64,000 nucleotides of DNA, taken from Diplosphaera chodatii (taxonomy: Eukaryota > Chlorophyta > Trebouxiophyceae > Prasiolales > Stichococcaceae). Positions 12,798-25,100 of the stretch are shown in pieces. The stretch lies in contig JAALGY010000028.1 in assembly GCA_032358165.1 (NCBI GenBank), positions 1,240,001-1,304,000 on the forward strand, read 5' to 3'. A program made the position numbers and the translations under genes. Numbering within the stretch: the stretch's first letter is position 1; every line of letters starts with the position of its first letter. The notes below the pieces were generated by a model, which was not told where the DNA came from, made no database searches, and saw only the letters and a list, made by a program, of their open reading frames with translations.

Positions 12798-15700
12798 ATG
12801 AGCCTGGCTCTGGTACTGGATTTGCAGCAGGAGCTTGGGGCCAGACTGAAGCAGCAAACTTTGAGCGCATTTGTAGCACAAGCACAACAGCAGGGCCTGA
12901 ACCTCGACAGCAAGCCGCGCAGCACTCAGCTTGAGCACTTCACGGCGTTCGTCACTGGGCTTGACCTGAATGCGCATGGCGACGGTTGCCTCCCTGCAGA
13001 TGTAAAGGTGCGAACAGTTGTTGAGCGGGCTACCTGCGCCTTTGATCTTGTTCTGTACATTGGAGACCAATGTGCATCGTTCAGCTCATGCTCATGCCAA
13101 CTTGCATGCCGCATGCCTGCCATCAGACGGATTGACTTACATGCTGGTCACGCTATGTACTGTGCTGCTGCAGACCTGGCACGAAAGGCGCTTGGCAGGC
13201 CGTTTCCTGTTGCAGATCAACGAGAGTGTGAAAATTGGCGCTGCCGCAAAAGAGAGGTGCATGCTTTCCTGGTTCTGCAGCACCATTGACGCAGCCAACA
13301 GGCAACGGGCTCATCTGAATGCTATCTGTGCATCTGCAGGTACATTGAGGGTTGTGGCCCGACGCGCTGTCTCAAGCTTGCACTCACAGACGGTATGATG
13401 CTGCTGCAACGCACCCGCTGTTATGACGCTGTGACATCATGCTAGTACTGCGACATTGACCACTGTATTGGACATGAGCGCAGGCAAACAGCAGGTGCAT
13501 GCCTTCGAGTTTGAGCCCGTCCCAGCTCTCTTAGTCCTTGCGCCTGCCGGACAGAAGGCAAGAGCTGCTGCTTGCTGGTTGTGTGGGCATGCAGCGCTTC
13601 TCATTCTGATGACATCTACAACCTGCCTGACTGTGCATGATGCACCACTGACTCACCAGCAACCAGCTTCGTACTGCTTGCCCTCAGGTTGTCATTAGTG
13701 ACGTTCTCATCAGGCGTGGCATGTTGCTGTTGCGACCGCAAAACATTGCTGTGCTGGGTGGTCAGGTCAGCTGACAACACACGAGATTATACTGCCTTCG
13801 CTTGTGAAACTGCTGCTGCTCGCCAGCCTGTGGTGATGTGCGCCGCATGCACATGACATTGAATTGTGTCAAGCATGCCAGGTTGATGCTCTCGAGGCAG
13901 CACGGCAGCGGGTTCTTGAGCTTTGGGCCAAGCCTGCAGGTGAAGTGGTGATGCATCCTCCACTGGATAGATGAAACAGATGTAATCTAGTGACCACACA
14001 GACGTCGCTCTAAGGCTGCAGTTGCTGTTGCATGCCCTCACATTGATGAAGCTTTGGATGCAGAGGGAAGGCGGAACCGAGGAACTCGCGACATCTACAG
14101 CGAGGCTCAAGCTGCAGCATGGCAGCCGAACGCTGCAGAGGCGGCACCGGCAGCGCAGGCGGCACCCCCTGCAGGGCAACCCTTGGTGCAGCCGCAGCCG
14201 CAGCCGCAGCAGCAGCGGCAGCAGCAGCAGCAGCAGCAGCAGCTTCCTTCTGGGCGGCAACAAGTGCAGCAGCAGCAGCAGCAGCAACCACAGCATGCTG
14301 CTGGTGGTGGCCTGAACCAGTCAGCAGCACAGCCGCAGCCAGAGATGCAACAGCAGCAAGTGCAAAGATCAGTTGCACTGCGCAGCAACCCAGCTCAGGG
14401 CGACTGCACCCCTGCTGGGGCGCAGAGGCAGCCCAGCGTCCAGGCAGCGCCTACTATTGAGTGGGACGACATCGAGGAGGTCGATGATATAGAGGAGATG
14501 AGCATTGGAGGTTGGCAATGCCGTTGCATGCCAGCTCATGTGGCATCGCTGCAGACAATGTCGAAGACGAGCTCCTGCTTTTTTGCTTTGTAAGCATTGC
14601 TCTTCTGCAGCCGCAGGGGCGCCAGGGCCAGCTGCAGGTGCAAACGCAGCCGCTGGGCCAAGCACACACAGCGTGCAGCCCGTGTCACCTACTGCCCTGG
14701 TAGCGCGCCACAGAAAGCGGGGTCGCATCATAACCGACTCCGACGATGAGGGCGATGCACAACCGCACACGCAGCACGCAGCACGGCGCTGCAGCACAGC
14801 AGCGGCAGCAGCAGATGGGCGAGACCAGTCTCGTGGCGTTGCACCCCCGGCTGCGTCTCGTCCCACAGCCCAACCTGCAGGCCCTTCTGCTGCCGCTTTC
14901 ACACCAGGGTTGGCTGCAGCGCACCAGCCACCAGGACGTCACCAACGGCAGCAGAGCAGTGGCGTTGCCGGAAACCAGCCAGGCGTCTCACAACAGCCCC
15001 TCACCGGCTGGCAACCCCTTGCGCCCAGGCAGGGCAGCTCAGGCATCGGAGCTGCAGCGCCTGATTCGCCTGCTCAGCAGCAGCAGCAGCAGCAGCAGCC
15101 ACGAGCTGCCGACGCAAGCAGGTCACATGGCCAGCCTCCTGCAGCTGCTGGTGGGCCTCCGCAGCGAGGCGATGGCCCAAGTGGGGCCATTGATGCCGGA
15201 GCTGTGGAGGTGCTGAACCTGGCGTCCAGCGATGAAGACACCCAGCCGCTGCCTGGCGACGCCGGGCAGCCACAGCAGCCAGCCCGCCAGCTGGACGGGC
15301 TGGACGATGAGCAGGCCTCACGCGCCCGTGTTGGAACCACTGCCAATGGACCTGCTGTCAGCGGCGGGCCCTGCACTGCAGGCTGGCTTCCCACTGCGGC
15401 TGGCAATGCCCCTCCCCATGCATCCATGCAGCCAGCCTTGCAGCGGAAGCAGCAGCAGCAGCACCGGACAGCGTACCTGTGCTCGCTTGAGCGGGCAGCC
15501 GCACAGCCTGGCGCCCGCTTCCCGATGCAGCTGTGCATCAGCGGCTCCGTCAAGGGCCTGGCGGGCAGCAAGCTGCAATTCCGCGACCCCGCCACCGGCG
15601 CGCCGCTGCCCGAGTACAGCATCATGCTGGAGGTGGAGGACGGCACGCTGGCCGTGCACGCCGCGCTGGACCACGCCGTCATTCAGCAGTGGATCGGTGC

Positions 15701-16030
15701 GCATGTTAGCTGCGTGCAAGGTCCCGACTTGGCACAGTGCACTGAGCACGAAGATCACAGATGGAGCTGCTTGCCCTACAGCTGACACCGGGCCGACCTG
15801 TTGGAACCTCTGCAAGTCCACACTTGGCCCACGCTTGACTATTGTGGCCTGCAGGCATGCCGCCGGGGGAGCTGGTGCAGCTGCTGGGACAGCAGCCGAA
15901 CGGGGTGCAGGTGGCACGCACAAAGCTGGCGAGGCTGACCCGCTTCCTGTCGGAGTTTGTTGGCGTCATGCAGCTGGAGCTTCGTGACCCGCAGGCTTCA
16001 CCTGTCATACTCCACATGAACGCCAGTTAA
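12798..16030 (+). CDS. RMI1: RecQ-mediated genome instability protein 1 (RMI1)
   Basis: RMI1 binds topoisomerase III and a RecQ/BLM helicase and stimulates dissolution of double Holliday junctions. Nine phase-consistent exons give 754 aa: 12798-13007, 13174-13256, 13340-13392, 13484-13557, 13688-13765, 13882-13939, 14064-14510, 14611-15696 and 15855-16030. The N-terminal DUF1767 helices (to about residue 70) are followed by OB-fold 1 with FLLQINESVKIGAAA, CGPTRCLKLALTDG, EFEPVPALLVLAPAGQK and LLRPQNIAVLGG. Residues about 190-620 are a low-complexity linker rich in Gln, Ala, Pro and Ser, including polyQ runs near 228-262. An acidic IEWDDIEEVDDIEEM patch lies near its first third. OB-fold 2 follows from about residue 622 (YLCSLERA, then LCISGSVKGLAG, MLEVEDGTLAVHAALD). 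Intron 4 has a GC donor. Confidence 0.92.
14188..14290 (+). repeat. CAG/CAA trinucleotide repeat encoding polyglutamine
   Basis: Two runs of CAG-type codons, about 14188-14242 and 14265-14290, lie inside RMI1 exon 7 in the Gln frame, with CCG, CGG and CAA interruptions. Open frames on the other strand here are Leu/Ala/Cys homopolymer shadows of the same repeat. Confidence 0.95.
15075..15099 (+). repeat. second CAG repeat in the RMI1 linker
   Basis: An uninterrupted CAG run of about eight units encodes polyglutamine in RMI1 exon 8. A shorter run of about five units lies near 15448-15462, just before the C-terminal OB fold. Confidence 0.95.
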
Positions 16031-16433
16031 TGCACCTATGTCACTGTACTGCTTAGCGCTGCGACTTCTGTGCCTCTTCCAGGAAACCGCGGTAACGGCA
16101 CCAGATATTTAAGAAACGAACAGTTGTTGCAGGCAACTAGCTGTCTGCTGACAACAAACGTGCACCAAACCATCGAGCCGTGGAGACAGTTGCTTTGCAC
16201 TGACTTTACTGAAGATAATCGAGCATGCGCTGAACAGGCTGCCTGAGCGTCAGATGAATCGTTCCCTCGCGCTATCTGCATCCCACAACAGCTGCCAGGC
16301 GTGCATGCAACATCTTGAGTTTGCAGACGTCTTTGCTGCTGCGTCAGGCCTGTCGTTCAATCTTGCCAGGCCCGCAACCATCAAGTGACCTCGGCCTGGT
16401 ATCTGCTTGACCACCGTCTTGATGAGCGCAGCC
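16031..16433. other. convergent intergenic region, RMI1 / aquaporin
   Basis: This 403-bp region sits between two stop codons on opposite strands and should hold both 3' UTRs. I see no exon-like sequence, repeat or RNA gene in it. Confidence 0.5.
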
Positions 16434-18423
16434 TCAGGCATCGGACTCGGGCATGAGGCCCTCTGTCAGGCGGCCACCGGCCCTGTCATACAGCTCGTCC
16501 CTGTTGTCAGCATAGGCCGGGCCTGCGTGCAGCCAAATGCGCAGTCATGCCGCAGTCATTGCTTAGACAATTGTGATCACGCCTGTCAACCACATAGAAT
16601 CTGCTATACACTACGCATCCTGACGCACCGGTGCCCCAGTAGGTGGTGGCGAAGCCTGCCACGATGAAGGAGGCCAGCAGCTCGCCGATGATGTAGAACC
16701 TGCGAGCAGACATGTGCAGTGGAAGGGCCGCAGGTTGGTCACATCCAGCTGACAGCTTGGAAGCAGATATGTGCCTGGTCTCCGAACTGTGCTGGCCATC
16801 AAGTGCATGCATGGCAGCAAGGAGGGGCTATTTGTGACATACCAGAAGCGGCGCCATCCGCACAGGAAGACCACAGCACTTCCTGCAGGTCAAGTAAATG
16901 GTGCGTGAAGTTATTGGCAATAGTGCTGTGGCTGTCGCTGGCAGGTCAGTGCAGTTGTGACGACAGGAAGCTACTGCAAGGTTGCGCGCACCAATCAGGC
17001 GAGCTGGGTTGACAATGGCGCCAGAGTACGATCCTGCAAACATCCAACAGCGGGTCAGTTCTGGCCTGTGCTGTGACGATATGTCGCATCAAGGTCGGGT
17101 CAATATAGTGTGACACATGAGCAACCCACCGCCGCTCTCAATGGCCGCATAGATGGCCAGGCCCGCCGCGAGGGGGCCAACGGGCTGGAACTTGGGGTGC
17201 CTGAAGACAATCACAATCATGCTCGGATAGAGCGTCAACAGCCAGCTATCTGGGTATCAAGTCAACAAGTTCAGCCGGCGCACCCAATGAAAGTGCCGTA
17301 CACCACCATCAGGAACAGCGAGGACAGGATGAGCTCCCACAGGATGGTGCCAAACCTGCAGCCAGCACTCTCTCAGCTTGTCAGACACAATGTTATGTCA
17401 AGCATGCCCCACGCAGCTGCATCGTAGCTGCATTGCGTGCATGTGTCGTCATGAAGGCGCACCAGCCACTGGAGTGCAGGAGGTGCGGCAGGCAGCCGGG
17501 TGGCAGGGCGTGCTTGTTGTGGCCAATGTGGATGCCCTGCAGTCACATGTTGCAAACACGGTTCTACCCAGGCAGAAGCCATGTGCAATATCAAACAAAA
17601 TGAGCCTGCATCTACGCAAGGCATGGTAAGTAACCGGCAGCAGAAACCCCTCCACGAGCGCCGCAGCAATCGACCCGAGAATCTACAGGCACATACATTG
17701 TGTTCAGGGTTGGGTTATAGCATACTATTCTATCTCTACTATCAGCAGCTGTGTGCAGGCAAACGCCCGACTGCCTCACCTGTGCAATGATGTACAGGCC
17801 TGCACAGAACATGGTGGAGGTGTTGAAGAATTACAGAGCTGATCAGCTAGACACTCTCAGGCACGCACTGTCTCCTGTGACTCGCAAAACAACACCAACA
17901 GCATGCAACATCCGCAAGCTGATTACCGGACTGCGCGGCGTGCTGATGACCGCTCAGAGCAAAGGCGATGCTGATCAGCGGGTTCAGGTGGCCGCCCGAC
18001 AGTGCCGCCACGGAATAGCCTGCAATACAGCCAAGCGTGCATGTGGTGACCGAACATTGTCAGCTGTGCCAAAAAGATATCGACAGCAAGGGCATGCAAT
18101 CATGTGCAGATGTGAGCGCTCGGCATGCGTGCTCACTTGCCACGGTGTAGGCCACGCCCACAGCCAGCGCGGTGCGGGTGCCGGTCGTCGCCAGGAACAC
18201 GAACAGGAACGTGCCCACGAATTCACCCTGCCAGTGATGACATCCGATGTCAGCTGCACGATCAGGTGTTCGATGTTTGCATGGTTCAACATGCTCCTTC
18301 GTGAGCAAACCCCAGGGCACCAGCATTCAGGCGCACCGCAATGGCACGCGCGGTGTCCTTGTCGATCTCGTTGCGCCACCGCGGCGGCAGCAGGCTCATC
18401 CAGCCGGGCATGTCACGCGCCAT
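16434..18423 (-). CDS. aquaporin (major intrinsic protein family)
   Basis: This is a six-helix water or small-solute channel. Twelve phase-consistent exons give 271 aa: 18295-18423, 18137-18227, 17951-18019, 17780-17799, 17635-17682, 17463-17536, 17284-17355, 17130-17200, 16992-17033, 16843-16882, 16629-16699 and 16434-16522. Helix 1 reads GEFVGTFLFVFLATTGT. Loop B is SGGHLNPLIS, so the first pore motif is NPL (residues 86-88) rather than NPA. Helix 3 contains LYIIAQILG, partly encoded by a 20-bp exon. Helix 4 is WELILSSLFLMVVYGTF. Loop E is SGAIVNPARL, keeping NPA and the selectivity-filter Arg (200-203). The C-tail is short, polar and acidic. The exon 1 donor is a GC site and is the least certain join. 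I cannot assign a PIP, TIP or alga-specific subgroup, nor the membrane. Confidence 0.92.
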
Positions 18424-18830
18424 CGCGAGCCTGATGACAGCCGTTGAGCCCTGAAGTGACAAGAGGTGCTGAAGTCGAGCCTTTGCATGTGCGCACGCAG
18501 CTGTTCATGATGCAATGTCGTTGGGTGCACTGCGTCTGACGACCAGCACTGTGGACATGATGGGGCCAAAAAAGTGCTGAAAGAGCGTCTTGACGCTTGT
18601 TGCGATTCACGGGCGAGCACGAAGTCGTATGCCATTCTCGCGTTGCCCGGCCGTTGGCAGGGCCTGACGGTCGTTCGGTGGACAGCACGCGCGTTGGGTT
18701 GGTCCTATAGCCAGTGAGAATTGCGAAGCGCCCAGAGAGCCATCGACGGCCGACAGCGGCAAAGTTGCCGACCCGACACCCAGGTGAAGCTGCTCTTGCG
18801 CTATAATGCAGCCGAGCCAAGCCTCACGAA

Positions 18831-18853
18831 ATAAAGGTAGAGGCAACCTTTAT
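18831..18853. repeat. perfect 8-bp inverted repeat with 7-nt loop
   Basis: ATAAAGGT and its reverse complement ACCTTTAT flank AGAGGCA. It sits between two divergent genes, so it could be a protein-binding palindrome or chance. It is AT-rich relative to its surroundings. Confidence 0.6.
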
Positions 18854-19253
18854 GGTGCCTGGCTGTACCAGAAACGCCTGAAGCACGCATGAAGCGCATG
18901 TGCCGGCCGCGCAGTGAAGGCTACATGCAACTGCTGACGAGGAATGGGCAGGCATACTTCCGGAACCCACCTTTGCCACACTGCTGCCCGTTTCTCACTA
19001 GCGCTCCTTTACAGTGACGATATTGTGTATGATGTAGCATACAAGATTGTCATACAAACTTGCAATGGTCCTGAACGGCCGGCAGGTGCTGACACAGCTC
19101 ACGAACAACGGGGAGAACTTCGCCATGCCCCTGTCGGCACCGCGATCTTGATCCCAAGGTGCACCAGCAGCATTAGGCCATCAGCAATGCCCAGCTTGCC
19201 CTGCCTGGCTCGTCACGTTGAGGGATTCACGTGATCTACAGGCTGCCTGAACA

Positions 19254-19260
19254 TATAAGG
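19254..19260 (+). promoter_or_regulatory. candidate TATA box for the PHT4 gene
   Basis: TATAAGG lies 77 bp upstream of the chosen ATG, a usual TATA-to-ATG distance for a short 5' UTR. It is supported only by sequence and spacing. Confidence 0.4.
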
Positions 19261-19336
19261 CAGAGCCGCGTCGTGCATCCCCCACACTCAACTCACAAAA
19301 GCTGGGACCGCGCCAACGTGCAGTGAGTGCACTGGC

Positions 19337-21997
19337 ATGGTATCGGGGCTGGGATGGCAGGGATCTGTCAGCCACCAACATCACTTCACACCATTTGCAC
19401 GCACCAGTCAGCATCAACTCCAGCATGTTGCACACGGCAGCAAGCGGCATCGCCAACTGCTGCAGCCAGTTTCATATCTGCAGCACTGCAGCACCGTGCA
19501 GTGCGCTCGGTCGCGTGCAGCAAGCAGCCTTAGGTCCAGGGTGACAAGCAGCGCTGCAGTCAATGCCGCCGCTGCTGCCGCACCGCTACCAGATGATGCA
19601 GCAGAGCCCTCCAGTGCGAATTGCATCAACATCTGAAGATCCAATCGATGTATGTGACATAAGAATGTGCACATGATCGATCGGTATTCCCTCACAGGTC
19701 AGTTCTTGCGGGTGGTGCTGCCGACAGCGCTGGCCCTCATGGTGTGCAACATGGACCGCATCTGCATGGCGGTCGCCATCGTGCCGATGGCAGCAGAGTT
19801 TGGCTGGGCGCCCAGCACACAGGGAATCGTCCAGTCGGCTTTCCTGTGGGGCTACATGCTCACGCAGTTTGTTGGCGGGACCCTGGCTGACAAGCACGGC
19901 GGTAAGCATGAACACGGCATGCTGTGGACATATCGCGTGGATGCCATGTCGACCTGCTGACGTGTGGCCCACAAAAACACTGTCGATTCTGCAGGCAAAG
20001 TTGTGATGGCCTTTGGCATCGTGTACTTCTCGCTGGCGTCCCTGCTGCTGCCGGCGGTGACAGCGCAAGCGGTGAGTGTCTCCCGCGGTGCTGAAGCACC
20101 ACAGCAGCCCCGCCATCACACGCCCATGCTGACAGTAGCTGAAAGCAGGCCTTGGGCAAACACCGGACACGCCGTGCAGGCGGCGTCAGCGCGGTGGGTG
20201 CTGCCGGCGGTCGTCGCGGCCCGCGCCATGGTGGGCCTGGGCGAGGGCGTCGCCCTGCCCGCCATGAACAACCTGGTGATTTAGCAGGGCAGAAAGTCAG
20301 TCCATGTTGTCGTGCAGCAACGTGAATGCTGTAGGCATTGGCTTTGAGATCGAGGTCGACGCCGATTGTCCCAGCGCAGGTGGCGACGCGTATCCCCAAG
20401 GCCAGGAGGGCGCTGGCACTGGGCGCATCCTTCTCCGGCTTCCACTCTGGTGCGCACACGCCACCGCGCCAGCGTCGAAACCACATGCGCAGCTGTCGGT
20501 CCTTTGCCTCATCTGTTAACCTTGATGTATACCTTGCTCTCGTACGTAGACCCCTCCTATGCAGCAGCTGGGTCGGTTGCATCCTGCCAATCAAGCACGA
20601 TGAGCACGGCAAGGACTGTCGCACGCTTGCAGGGAACCTGCTGGGGCTGCTGGTCTCGCCGCTGCTGCTGCACAGATTCGGCTGGCGCGCTCTGTTTTAC
20701 ATCTTCGGCTTCCTGGGTGCGCCGCTGCTGGCGGTGTGGCAGGCGGCGGTGCCCGACGCGCCGCCGCAGCGCTCGGCCGCCGCGCAGGCCGGGCTCACGC
20801 CGGGGATGGCCCCCGGCGCAGCCGACATCCTGCCCACCGCCACACGTGAGGCGATGTCTCTAGCATGCCTGGCTCCGTGGACTTTGGGTTCGTCAGGTTT
20901 TCAGCTCTGAAACGCTGTTGCTTGACTGGGCGAACGTGCAACATTCGTATGTGGTGTACAGACTGAGGCGCTCACTGCAGGCATCACCAGCGCACCGCCT
21001 GAAAAGGCGCCTGTGGGCGTGGTGCAGCTGCTGCGGAGCAGCGCGGTGTGGGCCATCATCGTCGTGAACATCGTGAACCACTGGGGCTACTTCATCTACC
21101 TGAACTGGATACCGTCGTACTTCTATAAGGTGAGTGTCGGATGATGTTTGTGCTGGGCTCTGTCACCTGATGCGTGTATGATCTGCCTGCGATTGCATCG
21201 CCCGGGAGATGACTGTTCCCGGCTTCCCGCCAGGTCTTGGGCCTGGACCTCAGGGCGTCTGCATTCGTGTCGCTGCTGCCCTGGATAGTCATGGCAGTCG
21301 GGTCCTCAGCCGCTGGCGCGCTAGCAGACAGCCTAGTCGCTCGCGGCGTGGCAGTGGTCAAGGTTCGAAAGGTGGGCTCACGACACTGTGGATCTCATGC
21401 CAGCGACTGCTGGTGACCGTCTTGCCTGATGGAAGGATGCCTTGCCTTCACGGTGGGAGCACCGTCAACGCTGAAAATCATGAGGTCAAGGTCGAGCTGT
21501 TGCAATCACTGCAGGCGCTGCAGACTGTGGCGTTCCTCGGCCCTGCACTGGCGCTGACGCTGCTGTCGCAGCCCGGCATCTCCCACACCATGGCCATCGG
21601 CTGTATGACAGCTGCGCTGGGCATCACCTCTTTGGGTGGGCTACCTGTATGTGAAATGTATGGTTGCAGACCAAGCAGGCCTGCAGCTACATGTGTGTGT
21701 ACACTGTTGGATACCCAGGCTTCTCAGCAAACCGTGATGGCTGTGAACCTCACTACTGCAGGGCAAGCGGGTTTCGTCGCCAACATGTCCGACATTGCAC
21801 CACGGCACGGCGGCAAATTGTTTGGGCTATGCAACACGTTTGGGTCGTTCGCAGGTATTGTTGGGGTCACTGCAGTGGGCTATGTTGTTGAGCTCACCGG
21901 CAGCTTCACACCAATGTTTCAGCTGACAGCCGCAATGTACGTCCTCGGCGCTGTGGTGTGGAACCTCTTGTGCCGCACTAGCATCCAATTCGAATGA
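19337..21997 (+). CDS. PHT4: PHT4/ANTR-type anion (phosphate) transporter, probably plastid
   Basis: This is a major-facilitator protein of the SLC17-related plant PHT4 (ANTR) group, which exchanges Na+ or H+ with phosphate, mostly at plastid membranes. Ten phase-consistent exons give 526 aa: 19337-19613, 19698-19901, 19995-20071, 20180-20275, 20380-20449, 20633-20845, 20981-21129, 21234-21371, 21515-21635 and 21762-21997. The first 92 residues are Ser/Ala/His/Arg-rich without helices, consistent with a transit peptide. Then come RVVLPTALALMVCNMDRICM, FLWGYMLTQFVGGTLADKHGG, the family signature GLGEGVALPAMNNL, FSGFHSGNLLGLLVSPLLL, HWGYFIYLNWIPSYFYK and the C-terminal GFVANMSDIAPRHGGKLFG. Which ATG near 19323-19337 is used is uncertain. 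Substrate and membrane are inferred from the family. Confidence 0.92.
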
Positions 21998-22116
21998 GAC
22001 TTTGACACATCGCAGTAGTCGAGAATCAGATAGTGTACACACAGACCATGGCAACCACCCGCCAAACCCCTGCACATGCCAGACATGCCACGTTCAAGAT
22101 GTCGTGGCAGACGATC

Positions 22117-25100
22117 CTAGTAGAACCTCTTCCGGATGAAGGTTCGGGACCATTCATCTAGGGACCCTGCTGCTGCACGCCACAGCGGCTCAAGGAGGCG
22201 CTTCAGGTCCTCGTGCCGCGGCCGCTCCGCCCCCCTCAGCGGCTGCTTGTTGCTGACGCCGCTGCGGAAGTGCCAGATGACCTGCAGCGGCAGCGCCGTC
22301 AAGACCTTGTGCCAGGCCTGCCGCACGCATCTGCAGCATGAGTGCTGCCGCTGTGCCCGGAGGTCACTACCTGGGTATTTGGTCAGACTGGGCTCCCTTG
22401 AGAGGCCAGCAACTCGCACCTTGCGGATGGCGTCATCAATACCCTGCAGCAGGCCGTCGGTGTCGTCGTCGACCACCTGCCTGCCCGCCTCCAGGATGTG
22501 CTCCTCCTGCGAGCAGTGCACCATAGGCTTGATGCACGTGAGTGTCCTCCACTGATCCACTGGGGAACCATGCTGACCTTTCACAAGCAGTTGCAATGCA
22601 GATAAGCCTTGCCTGCTGCAAGTCGTCCGCAATCGTCGAGCAGTGGAAGTCGATCGCCGAGAGGGGGATGTCCGCCTTGCGCATGGGCCCCAGCAGCCCC
22701 ACATCCACTGGACCTGCTTGCACGCCAGGCCAGGCTGTGATGGTCGTCGACATCAAGCAACGCAAGTTGTACCAGGGACAGCACCAGGCTATCTGAGCAG
22801 CCAGCCACTGGCTGGGGTAAGCCAGCAATTCCCGGAGCTGCGGGTGCCGATGCTTTCTCACACCAGATGTGGCGCGGGTGTCTCGCCTGCCGTAGAAGGT
22901 GAGGCGGACTCACCGCTGCTGTTGAGCTCATTCACCTCCCGCAGGTACTGCATCCAGGTCATGCGCGGGCGGCCGGTGGCGGCTGAGTGCATTGCCGAGG
23001 CCGGTGAAAACTGGCCTGGCGGTGTTGGCAAGGGAGGTGGTGGTCCCTCTCTCCCCGCAAACCTGCATGTCTTGAAGCACCCATCGTCATCGTGTGCATG
23101 CTACCCTGGCTGCGCTGCTCAACAGCAGGGTGCGGGGCGGTGCGGCGTGGTGCGGCTTGCCTGCCTTCCCACACATCCGCAAAGCGGCGCAGCATGGCCT
23201 GGTCGCCCTGCATGCCGCCGTACGACGCCCGCAACAGCAGCGCCTGAGGCGATCAAGCCGGCTTGTCAGGAAGGGCGTGCGAACTTCGCAGCGGCATAAA
23301 GGGACATGCACTGGCCAGTACTGGCTGGCCGTCAACACGTGCACGACTCGGGCCGGCACCTTGACGAGCGCTGCTTCCCCCGGCTGCAGCGCAGCATCGA
23401 CGGCCGCCAGCCGCTGGTCGGAGGCCTGCTGCGCGCTTGCTGCATCTTCGCCATCATCCGCGGCGCTGTCCACGCCACCCGGCCCGGGCAGGGTGCTGTC
23501 CCGCACCGGCACCGCGGCAATCTGCAGCAGGGTGTACAGGGCTGCTGGCGTTGTCGCAGGACCATGCAGGGCCGGCAGGTCGGAGCCAACGCTGTGACTA
23601 CCAAGCAAAGGCTGCGGCCCACACACACAGGGGCTGCCCCATCCTGACCTGCTGCACGATCGTCAGGACCAGGTTCACATGGTCGCGGCTCAGGGTGTAG
23701 CCCTTGGAGCAGGCCGCCATGAGCCACACCTGCAGTTGCCAGTTGTGCATGTACCCCTTGTGTCCGACTTGTTTCACAACTTGCCGGACAAGTCCGAAGG
23801 TCCAGGGTCAAGTTGAGCTGCGTGAGCGTCACCAGCGCGGGGTAGGCCGGCGGCAACACCGCATCCTCCACGCAGATGACGGCCAGCCGCCTCAGCACCT
23901 CGTTGGGGTTCTCCTTCAGCAGGTACAGCGCCACCCTGCGGCATGCCCATGTGCGCCTCTGGTGCACACTGATGCCCAGCCACAGCGCGGCGTCGGAAGT
24001 CAGCAGGTGGCCACAGTTCGCAAGTGAGCAGGTGGCCAAAGTCAATGCGCAGGCAAGTCTGCTGACCTGATGGCGCTGTGGCCGCGGCACAGCCGCACAT
24101 CCTTCTGCAGCGCCGACTTCAGGGGCCCGGCCGCACCCGACGGTCCCCCTCCATGCCAGCGGCCCTGCACGCAGCGGATTTCGAACACGGCCTGCAGCGC
24201 TGGCAGGTCCTGCCAGCCGCAGTCTGCAAGCACCTGACTGCAAGCAGCCATCGCTGCTGGCGGGCGAGCTGCACCTCGTTGGCGTTGCTGGGCAGGGGCG
24301 CGCCCCAGCCCCACTCGGTGCTGCCCTCCCCAGCTGGCGGCACATTGGTCAGCAGCTGCAGGTTCACCTTGGGCCCGGCGGCACCTGCAGTTTGTCAGTT
24401 TCACAGTTGGGTTCTTGGAAGCAGCCGGCGGAAATGGAATGCTTGTACTTCCGGTATTCAGGCGTGAAAGCACTGCGTCCCGTGTTTGGACTGCCTACCA
24501 AACGCCGTGGCTGTCGAAGCTGACCACACGCTGCGGCTGCTGGGCCGGCTGATCGCGCCCTGGCTGCCGCTGCCTGCTGTGCCACCCGGCGACTTCAGCC
24601 ACCAGTGCCACTTCCAAGCGCCATCGTCGCACCGCTCCAGAAAGAACTGCTGCACCTGCGGGCCACGCTGCGTATGGTGCATTGAAGCATTTCGGTGCCG
24701 TCCGTTGCTGCCAGACTGCACCACATGTGGAGACGCTCACCTGCGCTAGCTGCCGGCTGCGCTGCATCATAGTGGCAAATGCATTGCCCGCCGATGGAGC
24801 AGGCTGCAGTGGTGCTGCGGCGTCGCCTGCATGCGCTGACTGTGCGGGTGTGTCTGCGCCCTGCGGGCTGTCTCTGCTTATTCGCTGCTGGGCGGCCCCG
24901 CTTGGCTGCTGTCCTGGCGCCACAGCATCCCTGTCGTCGGCCTGCCTGCTGGTGGCCTTGCTGCTGTCGCAAGTGCTGGCTGACCTGGTGGCTGGCCCAG
25001 AGCAGTGCTCCGCCAGCGCCGCCCCGCCACTGAGGCGCGCCTGCCGTGGTCTGCCGCCCGCTGCCGTTTGGTGCGCAGCCGTTTCCGACCGGGCAGACAT

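Larger units (their letters stand above)
18424..19336. promoter_or_regulatory. long divergent intergenic region, aquaporin / PHT4
   Basis: At 913 bp this is the longest gene-free stretch. It is a two-promoter region with a CpG-rich patch around 18640-18790, unlike the TG/CA-rich introns. It holds an 8-bp inverted repeat at 18831-18853 and a TATA-like site at 19254-19260. Short open frames on the minus strand (for example 18413-18820) match nothing I recognise. Confidence 0.5.

Noticed and set aside
14010..14388. Leu-, Ala- and Cys-rich homopolymer frames on both strands
   Set aside because: They are alternative-frame readings of the CAG repeat in RMI1.
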